DNA of 64,000 nt from Henckelia pumila (lineage: Eukaryota > Streptophyta > Magnoliopsida > Lamiales > Gesneriaceae), in assembly GCF_033568475.1 (NCBI RefSeq), contig NC_133122.1, positions 165,814,130 through 165,878,129 on the forward strand, written 5' to 3'. The notes beneath the pieces were generated by a model. That model had not been told where the DNA came from, ran no database searches, and worked only from the letters and a program-made list of their open reading frames with translations. The translations under genes were made by a program, and so were the position numbers. This document shows, one piece after another, positions 22,333 to 34,311 of this stretch (positions are counted from its first letter, which is position 1; each line of letters begins with the position of its first letter).

Positions 22333-24367
22333 TGTGAGGCCTCGATTCTAATCAACTAACATTAGGATAATGCAATAGACCAATGCAATTAAACATTAAG
22401 GATTAGAGAAATTTTTTTTAAAAAAAATAGGGCTCGCTTGATCGGTAAGATTCAACCGATCGAGCGGATGAAAATCTCCAAAGCCACTGCCCAGAAAAAT
22501 TGGACCCCCCGCTCGATCGGTTAAATCTTACCGATCGAGCGGGCAAGAAAAGCCCAACTTTCTGCCTCGGTACAGGGGTGCTCAATCGATCGGTAATATT
22601 CAACCGATCGAGCGAGATGCTCTGTACCAGAAAAATTCTGGTTTTTCTTTCTTTTCTCAAAACCAATCTCAACTCAATCACTTCCACAATAACATAATAA
22701 TTCCATTCAACAAGGTATGAAAGTATTCCAAATCTAGATTCATACAATCCTCCAAAATATACCAAGCATAAATCCAACTAGTTCGAATCTTATTCAAAAT
22801 ACAAAAAAGAGTTCGAATACATAAACGACTCCTAAACATCAAATACTCACTTTTATCATCTCAACCACCTAGCCATGCTACCTCTGACTCGGTCCTGCCC
22901 AACCTGTTGCCAAGTACACATACAAACAAAGACAACAGCCGGATAATCCGGTGAGAATAATATTCCCAGTAAAAGAGACTAACATGCAATATCACATAAA
23001 CATATCAAACATAATATGCATCAACTTCCAATGAATATATCAACTCAAGATATATAATAAATCCATCCAAATGCGGAATTAACATGATATGCATGACTTC
23101 AAACGTCAAGATTATCATACTCAGATAATCGAAATGCAATTCATCTCTTATTTTCTTCAGTTGGGATCCCGAGGTTAAAATATCCAACAATCACATCGAA
23201 CTCTCATTTCGAGGTGGACGAGGTATACTTTAATCCTCTAGACTCCAGAGCATCATAGTGAGTTAATCGACAAGGTAGTAAATCGCCTACCAAAGCCACT
23301 CAACTAAAATCCCTAGATCGTCTAAATAAAAATGAATAATCAATATGCTCAATATGAATGCATATGAAATCTGATGCATTTAATATAAATCAAATAACCA
23401 TTCAAACATGCAAGTATGTGATTTTATCCTAGAACACTTGAGTCAATCCAACTCGAGTTAATCGTCCCATTCCAATCCAAAGTCGTCTTATATCTTTTCA
23501 TCGTTTCACAATCTTCAATCTGTAAAACAACAAATCTCAATTCAAAACTCATTCAAGTTCTTCGATCGATAAATAAGAAAGTTGATACTATACCGGCTCA
23601 AATCTTCCAAACTGATCAAAGTTGAAATCTCGCAACTCCAAGGACTTCAGTTCAATCTATCAAAAGAAGTCATAAGGATAAATATCGGCATCCAATCTTT
23701 CAATCAAACGATACGATCAAAATCAAACGAGACAATATCCAAACTTCAAACCGACGGCATAACGGCTATATTCTGATAAACCGAAAACGCAGACAACATA
23801 ATATCAATCAAATAAACTCATTCCAATCAACAAACATCCATTCAAATTCAAACCCAACACATCTCAAAAATCCATCTTTTCGAAAATCATTAGAAAATTC
23901 ATATCAAATCCAATCGACGCTCTATTTCAATTCCGTCTGAGAATAAACGATAAGAATAATCTCAAGAACATCATACCCGATAAGAATCAAATTCCAACTA
24001 CATCTAAAAAATAAAACATATCTGATCGGAGAGAAACTTACGATAGAACAAAGCTCTCGATGTCGTGACTGCAAATATCACTTCAGAATTAAATTCTATC
24101 GGACGGATTGACCGGAGACTCAAATCTGGAAACTTGAGATGTCGTTTCTTCCTTCTCTAATGGAAGAACCGATGTGGAGGGGAAAAGGTTGAAGATTAGA
24201 GACTTGGTCAAAGTCCAAGAATATATAACAAAGTCCAATTTTGCGTTTTAGTCCCTGAAAATTTTGAAAATTGCAAATAGACCCTGATCAATAAAAAATC
24301 GGCTCTCGAATTCTGAAATCACTGATTATCTCAAATAAAATCAATTAAGATAACTTGGGGCGTTAAA
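22333..24367 (-). repeat. 3' LTR of gypsy element B
   Basis: It pairs with 29329-31360. On the minus strand it ends GAGGCCTCACA. The minus-strand start is mutated (TTTAACG instead of TGTAACA). A TATA-like TTATATATTC lies near 24223. Three 32-bp hairpins at about 22435, 22510 and 22583 lie near its minus-strand 3' end, beside a poly(A)/poly(T) tract. Confidence 0.85.
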
Positions 24368-24382
24368 ATTCTCCCCCTCTAG
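24368..24382 (-). other. Polypurine tract of element B
   Basis: On the minus strand this reads AGAGGGGGAGAATT, directly upstream of the 3' LTR. Confidence 0.8.
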
Positions 24383-24450
24383 GAAAAGATTTTGTCCTCA
24401 AAATCAATAATATCAGCTCATAAGAAAGAAGTAAGAATTCAAGATCAGAA

Positions 24451-27400
24451 TTAAGGACTCACGTCAAATAAACAAGTCGCTTCTTTGACTGCGTGACGAC
24501 TCCACTGAACTTTCACCAATGGAATCGATTTGGTCCTGAGCTGCTTTTCCTTTCGGTCAAGGGTCTGTATCGGTCTCTTGAAGTAGCTCAGAGTTTCATC
24601 AAGGTCAGCTTCGTTAGGCTGAAGAACATGAGAAGGATCTGGATGATATTTCCGCAGCAGAGAGACGTGGAAGACATCGTGAATATCAGATAAAGAAGGA
24701 GGAAGTGCTAATCTATAGGCTAGATCGCCTATCTTCTGTAAAATCGCATACAGACCGATGAATCTCGATGACAACTTTCCTCTCTTCCCAAATCTAATTG
24801 TGCCTCTGAAAGGAGAAATCTTCAGAAAAACTCGGTCTCCCTAATCAAAAGATAGAGGCATGCGCCTGATATTCGCATACTTAGCTTGTCTACCCTGAGC
24901 CGTCTTCATTCTCAGTCGAATAATTTTCACCTGCTCAGCCATGTCATGAATCATATCTGGTCCCAAGTTCGGGGACTCAGACATCTCATCCCAGAACAGA
25001 GGAGATCTGCACTTCCTTCCATACAACGCTTCAGGTGCCATTCCTATACTTGTCTGGAAGCTGTTGTTAAGAGAATTCGACCAAAGGCAACGAATCCTGC
25101 CAACTGGTGCCAAAATCAAGCACCACGGCTCGTAGCATGTCTTCGAGAGTCTGTATCGTCCGCTCTGACTGGCCATCGGTCTGAGGGTGATACGCTGTAC
25201 TCAAGTGTAAACGAGTACCAAGAGCCTCCTGAACACTATGCCAAAAATGAGAAGTAAACCAAGGATATCGGTCAGAAACAACCGACCTCGGCACACCGTG
25301 CAATCTAACAATCTCCCTGACATACAACTCCGTCATCTGATCGTGACGATATGTCATCTTGTACGAAATGAAACAGGCAGACTTCGTCAAAAGGTCAATT
25401 ACGACCCAAATTTCATCACAACCTCGGATTGAACACGGTAGCTTCGTGACAAAATCCATAGAGATATGATCTCATTTCCATTCAGGAACATATAAACTGT
25501 GTAGAAGACCTCCCGGCTTCTTTCTCTCATCTTTCACCTGCTGACAGTTCAAACAACAGGATACAAACCTCGTGACATAACTTTTCATCTTCTTCCACCA
25601 AAACTGATCTCTCAAATCATTATACATCTTCCGGCCACCTGGATGAACACTGAACCGACTGCAATGTGCCTCACGAAGAATATGTTGTCTCAATTTAGAA
25701 ATATCAGGCACTACAATACGGTTATTCACAAATAAAACGTCATCCCTGACCTGAAACTCAGATTGATGTCCCGATCTGACTTTCTCAATCGAATTTTGAA
25801 TACTAGGGTCCTATCTTTGTGCCTGTCTGATCCTCACAAACAAATCTGGTTTGGCCTAAATAGCAAAAACTCTGATAGAACGCCTATCGGTTTCAAACTC
25901 CAACCCAGAAGTGCAACATTCTTCGATCAACTGAGAAACACCGATAGTAGAAAGAGATAGGGAACAAAGCTTTCGACTCAAAGCATCAGCAGCTGCATTC
26001 GACTTCCCTGGATAGTACTTAATCTCACAATCAAAATCCTTCAGCAAATCTAACCATCTCCTCTACCTCATATTCAACTCAGACTGTGAAAACAAATACT
26101 TAAGACTCTTACGATCAGAAAAAATCTCGAAAGACTCACCGTATAGATAGTGACGTCATATCTTAAAGGCAAAAACAATAGTAGCGAGTTCAAGATCATG
26201 AACTGGATAACGAGTCTCATGTGGTTTTAACTGCCTTGATGCATAAGCTATCACGTGCTTCCTCTGCATAAGGACACAACCAAGACCTAAATGAGAAGCA
26301 TCCCAATACACCGTAAAACCTTCAGTACCTGATGAAATAGAAAGAATCGGAGCGCTAGTCAATCTCTTCTTCAGATCAATGAAACTGGCCTCACACTCTA
26401 CAGTCCAAACAAAAGGAGCATTCTTCTGAGTCAGCTGGGTAATCGGTTTCGCAATAGATGAGAAACCATGAATAAATCTACGATAGTAACCCTCTAAACC
26501 CATAAAACTTCGAATTTCAGGCACAGAAGTCGGCCTACGCCAGTTCATAACTGCCTCGATCTTGCTGGGATCGACAGAAATTCCATCTCCAGAGATAATA
26601 TGACCAAGAAAAATGACTCGGTCCAAAACTCTCACTTCGACAGTTTGACATACATTTGCTCGGCCCTCAAAATCTGCAATACGGTCCTCAAATGCTCTGC
26701 ATGGTTAGAATGGCTCTTTGAATAGATAAGAATATCATAGATGAAAATAATAACAAACTCATCTAAGTACCGCTAAAAGATATGATTCATCAATCCCATA
26801 AAGACTGCTGGAGCGTTAGTCAAACCGAAAGGCATGATAGTAAACTCAAAGTGGTCATACCTCGTTCTAAACGCAGTTTTACGAACATCCTCTTCCCGAA
26901 CCCTCAGTTGATGATATTCGGACCTCAAGTCAATTTTCCAATAAACACAAGAACCCTGCAACTGGTCAAAAAGATCATCTATTCGAGGTAAAGGATACAT
27001 GTTCTTCACCGTCGCTTGATTAAATTGGCGGTAGTCGATGCAGAGTCTCATAGAACCGTCTTTCTTTCGAACAAAAAGTACCAGAGCACCCCAAGGCGAT
27101 ACACTAGGTCGGATGTAACCCTTGGCAATCAAATCCTCCAACTGCTCCTTCAATTCCTTCAATTCGATTGGAGCCATCTGATATGGAGCTTTGGAAATTG
27201 GCTGATTACCTGATAACAGTTCAATACTGAATTCTACCTCACGGATAGGCGGCAATCCAGGAATCTCATCCGGGAATACGTCAGAAAACTCTCTAACCAC
27301 TAGTATGTCATTCAACCCAGGGCTAGACTTCAAAACATCCATGGCATAAATAAAAAATCCTTCTGCTCCTTTCTGTAATAGTCGAGTCATAAACATAACA

Positions 27401-29078
27401 GAAATCAAAGGAATTTTGGATCGAGAACCCTTACCAAAGAATTTCCATTCATCGGCCATCTCTGGTCTGAATCTGACTACTTTCTAAAACCAATCGATTG
27501 TAGCCCTGTACTTGGTCAAAACATCTATACCCACAATTCAATCGAAATCGGATAACCCAAGTACAATACAATCAAATTCAATCATATTCTCATCAAATTG
27601 CAGTTCACAGTTCTTGACTAACTTCATCGAAACAATTACTCCACCCAAAGGTGAAGTAAAGAAACTACAGCAGGAAAAATCTCGCAAGGCAAGGCATGAA
27701 TCAAAATAAATTTCTCAGAAATAAAAGAGTGAGATGCACCCGTATCAATCAAAACATGAGCAGGATAGCAAAAAATCGAACAGTTACCTGCTATAACGTC
27801 ATCAGGTGCTGCCTGGGCCTGATCCTCATTCAAAGGAAAAACTCTAGCCTGCTTCCTAGGAGGTTGATTCGTGTTCAGTCCACCTCCCTGTTGATTCTGC
27901 TGTTGTGGCTGAAAGGAATGTACAACAGATGCCAGCCTCTCAGGCTGAGATGATTGTCTCGACAGACTTCCTCCCTGTGATCTCTACGGAACTCGCTGAG
28001 GACAGAATCTCGCGTAGTGTCCAGACTGCTGACAGATATAACAGCTCCCAGACACACCCCTACACTGATCACTGGAGTGGCGACCTCCACACTTGTTACA
28101 AGCCGCTCCAGAGGATCCTGAACTCTGCCCTGAACTAAACTGCTTCAAGCCACCTGAACTCAAAGAACTGTTCCCAGATTTCTTAAATTGTTTTCCCTTG
28201 GGACTAAAGTAGTCATTTCTATTGCCTCCACTGCTACCACCCTCTGATCTCTGAGGTTGATTCTGATAATGATACGGTTGTGCTAGAAACTGTCTTTGCT
28301 ATTGCTGAGGTGCAAGTTGATTCCCTCTCTGCCTCATCAGTCCTGCCTCAGCTCCCTTGGCCTGATCCATTGCCTCCGCAAAGTTATTGGGTCTCCCAGT
28401 GTTCACAAGAGTAAAGATATCAGGATTCAAGCCATTGATGAATTGATCGGTTTTAGCTTCTTCGTTGTCGGCAAAGTGAGGTGCAAACCTCAATAAGCTG
28501 TCAAACTTGGCAACATAATCCTCGACATTCAAGTTTCCTTGTTTCATATTTGCGAACTCGGAACCCTTATACTTTCGGTACGAAACTGGAAAGAACCGTT
28601 AATAAAATTCTGATTTGAAAAGATTCCAGGTGATGGTCGTACCTCGGTTCTCAATAGCCTTCTTTGTCGTGATCCACCAATTCTTTGCGACACCTCGTAG
28701 TTGATGAATGACTAACCTAGTCCAACGGTCATCAGAATAGTCAAGAGAGTCAAAAAGCTGATCTATATCATCTAACCAGCTCTCACAATCCACGGGATTC
28801 TCCGTACCCTTTAAAATCGGGGGTCGGAAATATTGGAACCTCTTCAATAAAATTTCCATCGGCGTAGCGGTAGCATCCATCTGATCGGTCACTGTACTGC
28901 CCTGTTCGTTCGGAGGAGTGACTGCAGGAGGATTCTCATTCGGAGGAATCACTGGCGATGGGTCCATATTCAACATTCTTCGAGGACCCATGATCTGATA
29001 ATCAAGAGTTAAGACACAGATAATCCAATTCCAACAACTCCATAAGGTTCCCCAAAACCTCTTTCTCGAATAATTCAA
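24451..29078 (-). pseudogene. Gypsy gag-pol relic of element B
   Basis: Read right to left, the gag core is at 28599-29078 and 28299-28547. A CCHC region lies around 28000-28110. The protease keeps IDTGASHSF near 27770. Reverse transcriptase (27459-26773) has the finger and palm motifs but ends in a stop just before the FIDD strand. RNase H lies at 26156-26635 and on to 25856-26047 (ends in the DALSRK linker). The integrase zinc finger (H..H..CCLNC) is at 25472-25729 and the core at 25067-25459, where SDRYPWF replaces the usual SDRDPRF. The C-terminal part is at 24451-25176, ending in a chromodomain-like remnant. At least six nonsense or frame changes prevent a full product. Confidence 0.9.
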
Positions 29079-29311
29079 TCATCTCGAGAAGATTCGAAAT
29101 CGATCCAGGAAATCCAAACAATTGATATCTCAAGTAAATCATGCTTTATAATTTAATCACATAATCATGTAATTCAAATAATTTTCAATCAATAAAGCAT
29201 GCTTGCATCGTATTAAATGAATCAATTAAATAACTCAAACACATGCGAGAAGCCAGTGCAAGCTGACTCGATCTACCCCGCTCACTACTAAATTCAGTCC
29301 AAGATCTTATA

Positions 29312-29323
29312 GCTCTGATACCA
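29312..29323 (-). other. Primer binding site of element B
   Basis: On the minus strand this reads TGGTATCAGAGC, five bases inside the 5' LTR end. Confidence 0.9.
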
Positions 29324-29328
29324 CTTAA

Positions 29329-31360
29329 TGTGAGGCCTCGATTCTAATCAATAAATATTAGGATAATGCAATCGACCAACGCAATTAAACATTAAGGATT
29401 AGAGATTTTTTTTTTAAAACAAGGCTCGCTCGATCGGTAAAATTCAACCGATCGAGCGACTGAAAATCTCCAAAGCCACTACCCAGAAAAATTGGACCCC
29501 CCGCTCGATCGGTTAAATCTTACCGATCGAGCGGGCAAGAAAAGCCCAACTTTCTGCCTCGGTACAGGGGTGCTCGCTCGATCGGTAATATTCAACCGAT
29601 CGAGCGAGATGCTCTGTACCAGAAAAATTCTGGTTTTTCTTTCTTTTCTCAAAACCAATCTCAACTCAATCACTTCCACAATAACATAATAATTCCATTC
29701 AACAAGGTATGAAAGTATTCCAAATCTAGATTCATACAATCCTCCAAAATATACCAAGCATAAATCCAACTAGTTCTAATATTATTCAAAATACAAAAAG
29801 GAGATCGAATACATAAACGACTCCTAAACATCAAAGCCTCACTTCTATCATCTCAACCACCTAGCCATGCTGCCTCTGACTCGGTCCTGCCCCACCTGTT
29901 GCCAAGTACACATACAAATAAAGACAACAGCCAGATAATCCGGTGAGAATAATATTCCCAGTAAAAGAGACTAACATGCAATATCACATAAACATATCAA
30001 ACATAATATGCATCAACTTCCAATGAATATATCAACTCAAGATATATAATATATCCATCCAAATGCGGAATTAACATGATATGCATGACTTCAAATGTCA
30101 AGATTATCAGACTCAGATAATCGAAATGCAATTCATCTCTTATTTTCTTCGGTTGGGATCCCGAGGTTAAAATATCCAACAATCACACCGAACTCCCCTT
30201 TCGAGGTGGACGAGGTATACTTTAATCCTCTAGACTCCAGAGCATCATAGTGAGTTAATCGACAAGGTAGTAAATCTCATACCAAAGCCACTCAACTACA
30301 ATCTCTAGATCGTCTAAATCAAAATGAATAATCAATAGGCTCAATATGAATGCATATGAAATCTCATGCATTTAATATAAATCAAATAAGCATTCAAACA
30401 TGCAAGTATGTGATTTTATTCTAGGACACTCGAGTCAATCCAAATCGAGTTAATTGTCTCATTTCATTCCAAATTCGTCTTATACCTTTTCGTCGTTTCA
30501 CAATCTTCAATCTGTAAAATAACAAATCTCAATTCAAAACTCATTCAAGTTCTTCGATCGATAAATAAGAAAGTCGATACTATACCGGCTCAAATCTTCC
30601 AAATTGATCAAAGTTTCAATCTCGCAACTCCAAGGACTTCAGTTCAATCTATCAAAAGAAGTCATAAGGATCAATATTGGCATCCAATCTTTCAATCAAA
30701 CGATACGATCAAAATCAAACGAGACAATGTCCAAACTTCAAACCGACGGCATAACGGCTATATTCTGATAAACCGAAAACGCAGACAGCATAATATCAAT
30801 CAAATAAACTCATTCCAATCAACAAACATCCATTCCAATTCAAACCCAACACATCTAAAAAATCCATCTTTTCGAAAATCATTAGAAAATTCATATCAAA
30901 TCCAATCGACGCTTTATTTCAATTCCGTCTGAGAATAAACGATAAGAATAATCTCAAGAATCATCATACCCGATAATAATCAAATTCCAACTACATCCAA
31001 AAAATAAAACATATCTGATCGGAGAGAAACTTACGATAGAACGAAGCTCTCGATGCCGTGACTGTAAATATCACTTCAGAATTAAATTCTATCGGACGGA
31101 TTGACTGGAGACTCAAATCTGGAAGCTTGAGATGTCATTTCTTCCTTCTCTAATGGAGGAACCGATGTGGAGGGTAAAAGGTTGAAGATGAGAGACTTGG
31201 TCAAAGTCCAAGAATATATAACAAAGTCCAATTTTGCGTTTTAGTCCTTAAAAATTCCAAAAATTGCAAATAGACCCTGATCAATAAAAAATCGGCTCTT
31301 GAATTCTGAAATCACTGATTATCTCAAATAATGTCAATTAATATAATTTGGGGTGTTACA
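29329..31360 (-). repeat. 5' LTR of gypsy element B
   Basis: About 2.03 kb. On the minus strand it starts TGTAACACCCC and ends GGCCTCACA. Three hairpins at 29427-29458, 29502-29533 and 29575-29606 are each exactly 32 bp with 12-bp arms. Confidence 0.88.
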
Positions 31361-31645
31361 AATATGGAGATGATTGGAGACACCACTCCATTCGCTCCAA
31401 CCTATCCATTGCAACCTCCGGTGTTTCATTGCCTACCGATGGTCTAGGCTCCACCCGGATAGATCCTCGCAGATCAATTCTTCGATGACTTCTCTGGTGA
31501 CGACGGTCTCGAGGATGCCTCTGGTAATTGCCCCAATATTCTTTTCTAGTATGGAAAATCTTGTCGTCGAGTCTAATCATCACTATAATGTCCCAATGGA
31601 AATCAAACCTATTAGAAGGTTCTACATCCCAAAGATCTAATGCAT
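31361..31645 (-). pseudogene. Start of a gypsy gag, minus strand, truncated
   Basis: On the minus strand, RPSVGNETPEVAMDRLERME matches the gag start of element C (PLVGGETPEAAEHWFERME). It lies just inside a PBS and LTR of the same minus-strand element. The frame breaks off at 31361, where element B ends, and the rest of this gag was not found on the other side of element B. Confidence 0.7.
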
Positions 31646-31657
31646 GCTCTGATACCA
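31646..31657 (-). other. Primer binding site of a minus-strand gypsy
   Basis: On the minus strand this reads TGGTATCAGAGC, five bases from the LTR end at 31663. Confidence 0.88.
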
Positions 31658-31662
31658 ATAAA

Positions 31663-32896
31663 TGTAGTGACCCGTCCCGGAATCACACATCAACATAGAC
31701 TTAAGCATGTAATTAAACTAAAATAACAATTAATCAGAGAAAACTGCGGAAACTTAAATCGAATGCTAATCCGGAAGAATACAACCATTAAATAACTAAA
31801 ACCTCAAAAATAATAACACAACCCAATCGAAAACCCTAAACACAAAGGGGGTAAATCCTAACTAACTTTGCTGGCACCAACTAAGTCCAAAACTCCCTGG
31901 TCTCCAACTACCGACTGGTCCCCTAACCTGGAAAACTTGCAACTGCCCCGTCGAATGAGGTGTCCAATAAAAATACACGGACGTGAGCTAACAATGCTTA
32001 GTATAGATGTATGAGTATACACATACTATGAATGCATAATGCAAGTGAAAGGTACCGGGAACCTATCATCGATAGAATATTGCTCGGTCAAAGGCGCCAT
32101 GTGTAGCAAACTGGGTTGTCGCATCAGGAAGTACTCCCATACCATAAAACCGTGGACATATCCGGATAAAAAACTATGGTATCCATCCACAAAATATAAT
32201 GGGGATGAGTTACCCCTCTACTAATTATATCAAAGATAAAGGCTCAACGTGATAATGCATCCAAAATAATATACGTGACATAAAAAATGCACATAAAATA
32301 ATGCCACATAAAAACCTACAATCATATAATATGCGTACTCAACCAGGGTATCTCAGATAGTACATTCGTACCTCAAATCATGCAACTCAAGCAACCGAGC
32401 CACCTGGGTACTCGAGTCTAAGCCAATAAGCATATAATCACTATATCACTTATCGCTTACTAAAATCTTTAATTAGATTAATAGCTACTCGCAAAAGCTA
32501 ATGAGAGTCTGGTAATATACCATGCCACAATTAATAACGAGTTTTAATAAATTTTATGATCACAATTACTGAATATTAAATACATTGTCATGCACTCTAG
32601 ATGATCGGAAAAATGGACTGTCAAAATTTCTAAATATTTAGGACTAAATTGAGAACTCCGAAATATTTGAGAGCAAAATAAGAAATGATCAATCATCTGG
32701 GACTGAAGTGAGTATTTCATTCATTAATTTTCATGATTAAATTGACGAAAAGATGAACTTGGGAAATTTTTTGAAACAGTTATGACTAAATCGAGAACAC
32801 CAAAATATTTGAGACCATACCAATAAATTGGTCAAACATATTAGATTGAACAAGGAATTTAAGGTAATAATAGATTAATTTTTTTCCCAAACGACA
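31663..32896 (-). repeat. 5' LTR of a minus-strand gypsy related to element C
   Basis: On the plus strand it starts TGTAGTGACCC, so the minus strand ends GTCACTACA. The module GCCCCGTCGAA..GGTGTCC..GACGTGAGC (31944-31988) is the complement of the one in element C's 5' LTR. The right boundary is uncertain; a TG/CA pair is possible at 32896. Repeated 'ggactaaattgag' strings in 32630-32830 are typical of these U3 regions. Confidence 0.65.
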
Positions 32897-34180
32897 TGTT
32901 GAATGATCGAGCAAATACTACCACGAAAAATCAACTAAAATATATCTATCAATTAAGCTCGAATAAATCGCAAGTGCATGAGTCAAGTAATAATTTAATG
33001 TACAAAGTATGAGTATCGTCCCACAGAGATTGATATATGACAAATTCACCTCAAGTATAATTCGTTAGTTAATTAAAATGAGATAGAGAATAAATTATTA
33101 AACTAAAATAAAAGGATGAAACAAATGAAAAATAAATAAATTAAGTTCAAAAAATAAATAAACGATTGTTAAGATCTCGGTTCACCTACCCCTTTAATCT
33201 TTTCTAACGATTGAATTTTAATTCTCAAGCCATGTTTTTGACGGAATTCTTCAATCTATCAATATACTTTGTCGAGCTATATTAATCTAATTAATAAATT
33301 ACAATAACCAAGTGTCTTTGCGTTTTTTAATAATTGCAATTGAATTAACGAACCATGGAATTATCTAGCTTTCAACCTATTGGACTATGACTATCAACAT
33401 CTACCCAACCTCATATGTCTATGCAAGTTGTAGATCCATGGATTATATTACTCTATCATATTATAAAATCTTCTTTCGATATCAATTAGCATATAAAATC
33501 ACTTCTAAGTTGATCAATCTCCAAAGTTGCAATAAAATCAATAATATAATCAAGAATGCATAAAAAACCAAATTCAATCTTGAAGAAGAAGTCAAAACAT
33601 ATTTTTGGGGTAGGATCTTCTAAATCCCAACAAATAGAAAAGAAATAAGAGAAAATTTGTGTTTGCAGTTCTTGTTTCCTCTTGAGTTCTTCAAGTTTTG
33701 GCTCCCTCGCTCACGTTCTTCGTTCCTTGATGGCGGCTCCTTGGCTGCGTGAAAAAGAACCTTTGTTGTGTTATTTTATCTTTTTTTTTTATATGTTCTT
33801 GAAAACTGGTCAAATAAAGCCCGAAAACTCGCAAATTTTAATTTTCAAAATTTTCACACTTTTCTCCTGTCTGCGTCGCGCCTAGGCGCCCAATTTTCCT
33901 CCCAGGGGCGCTGGAGCACCCCTTCCGTTTTCTTCTCACGGCGCTGGGGCACCCATTTGCACCGCTAGGGCGCTCCCTGTTCCGCCTAGGCGGAAAAAAT
34001 GTTTTGCCTAGGCGGAAAAGGTTCTATCCGAACTTTCGAAATATGCCTTCCCGAGCTCCGTTTTTCGTCTTTTACCTACAAGAAGTCTTAAATATGTGAG
34101 TAGAAACCATAAACCTCAAAAACACGAATTTTGGACATAAACACGGAATACTAAAAAATCTATGCCGATAATATGCCAAA
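32897..34180. repeat. LTR-like segment (Tat/Retand-like), possibly a solo LTR
   Basis: It contains TCGCAAGTGCATGAGTCAAG and then GAGTATCGTCCCACAGAG, the same landmark pair as the segment at 10319. It has an AT-rich body and a GC-rich block at 33870-34020 with CGCCTAGGCG palindromes and GGGGCGCTGGAGC strings. No coding part is attached. The boundaries are approximate. Confidence 0.5.
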
Positions 34181-34311
34181 TATTGTACTCATTTTCATGT
34201 AAATTCCAACTTCTATCATTAAATTGATTTCCTTTTCTTTGTTTGTGTGTAAATTCTAATTTATGGATTCTCACTAATAAAAAATTATCAAGTTTGACAA
34301 GTAAAAGTAAG

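Larger units (their letters stand above)
22333..31360 (-). mobile_element. Decayed Ty3/gypsy element B (Tekay/Del-like), minus strand
   Basis: About 9.0 kb, bounded by two 2.03-kb LTRs in direct orientation. The PBS (29312-29323) and polypurine tract fix the minus-strand orientation. The LTRs differ at many positions and the polyprotein is broken in several places. The flanking pentamers are GATAT on the left and AATAT on the right, four of five matching, so the target duplication is imperfect or the ends are not from one event. Confidence 0.88.

Noticed and set aside
29312..29323. Strings complementary to tRNA-Met ends as possible tRNA genes
   Set aside because: Only 12-13 bases match, always next to an LTR; they are primer binding sites and no cloverleaf can be formed.
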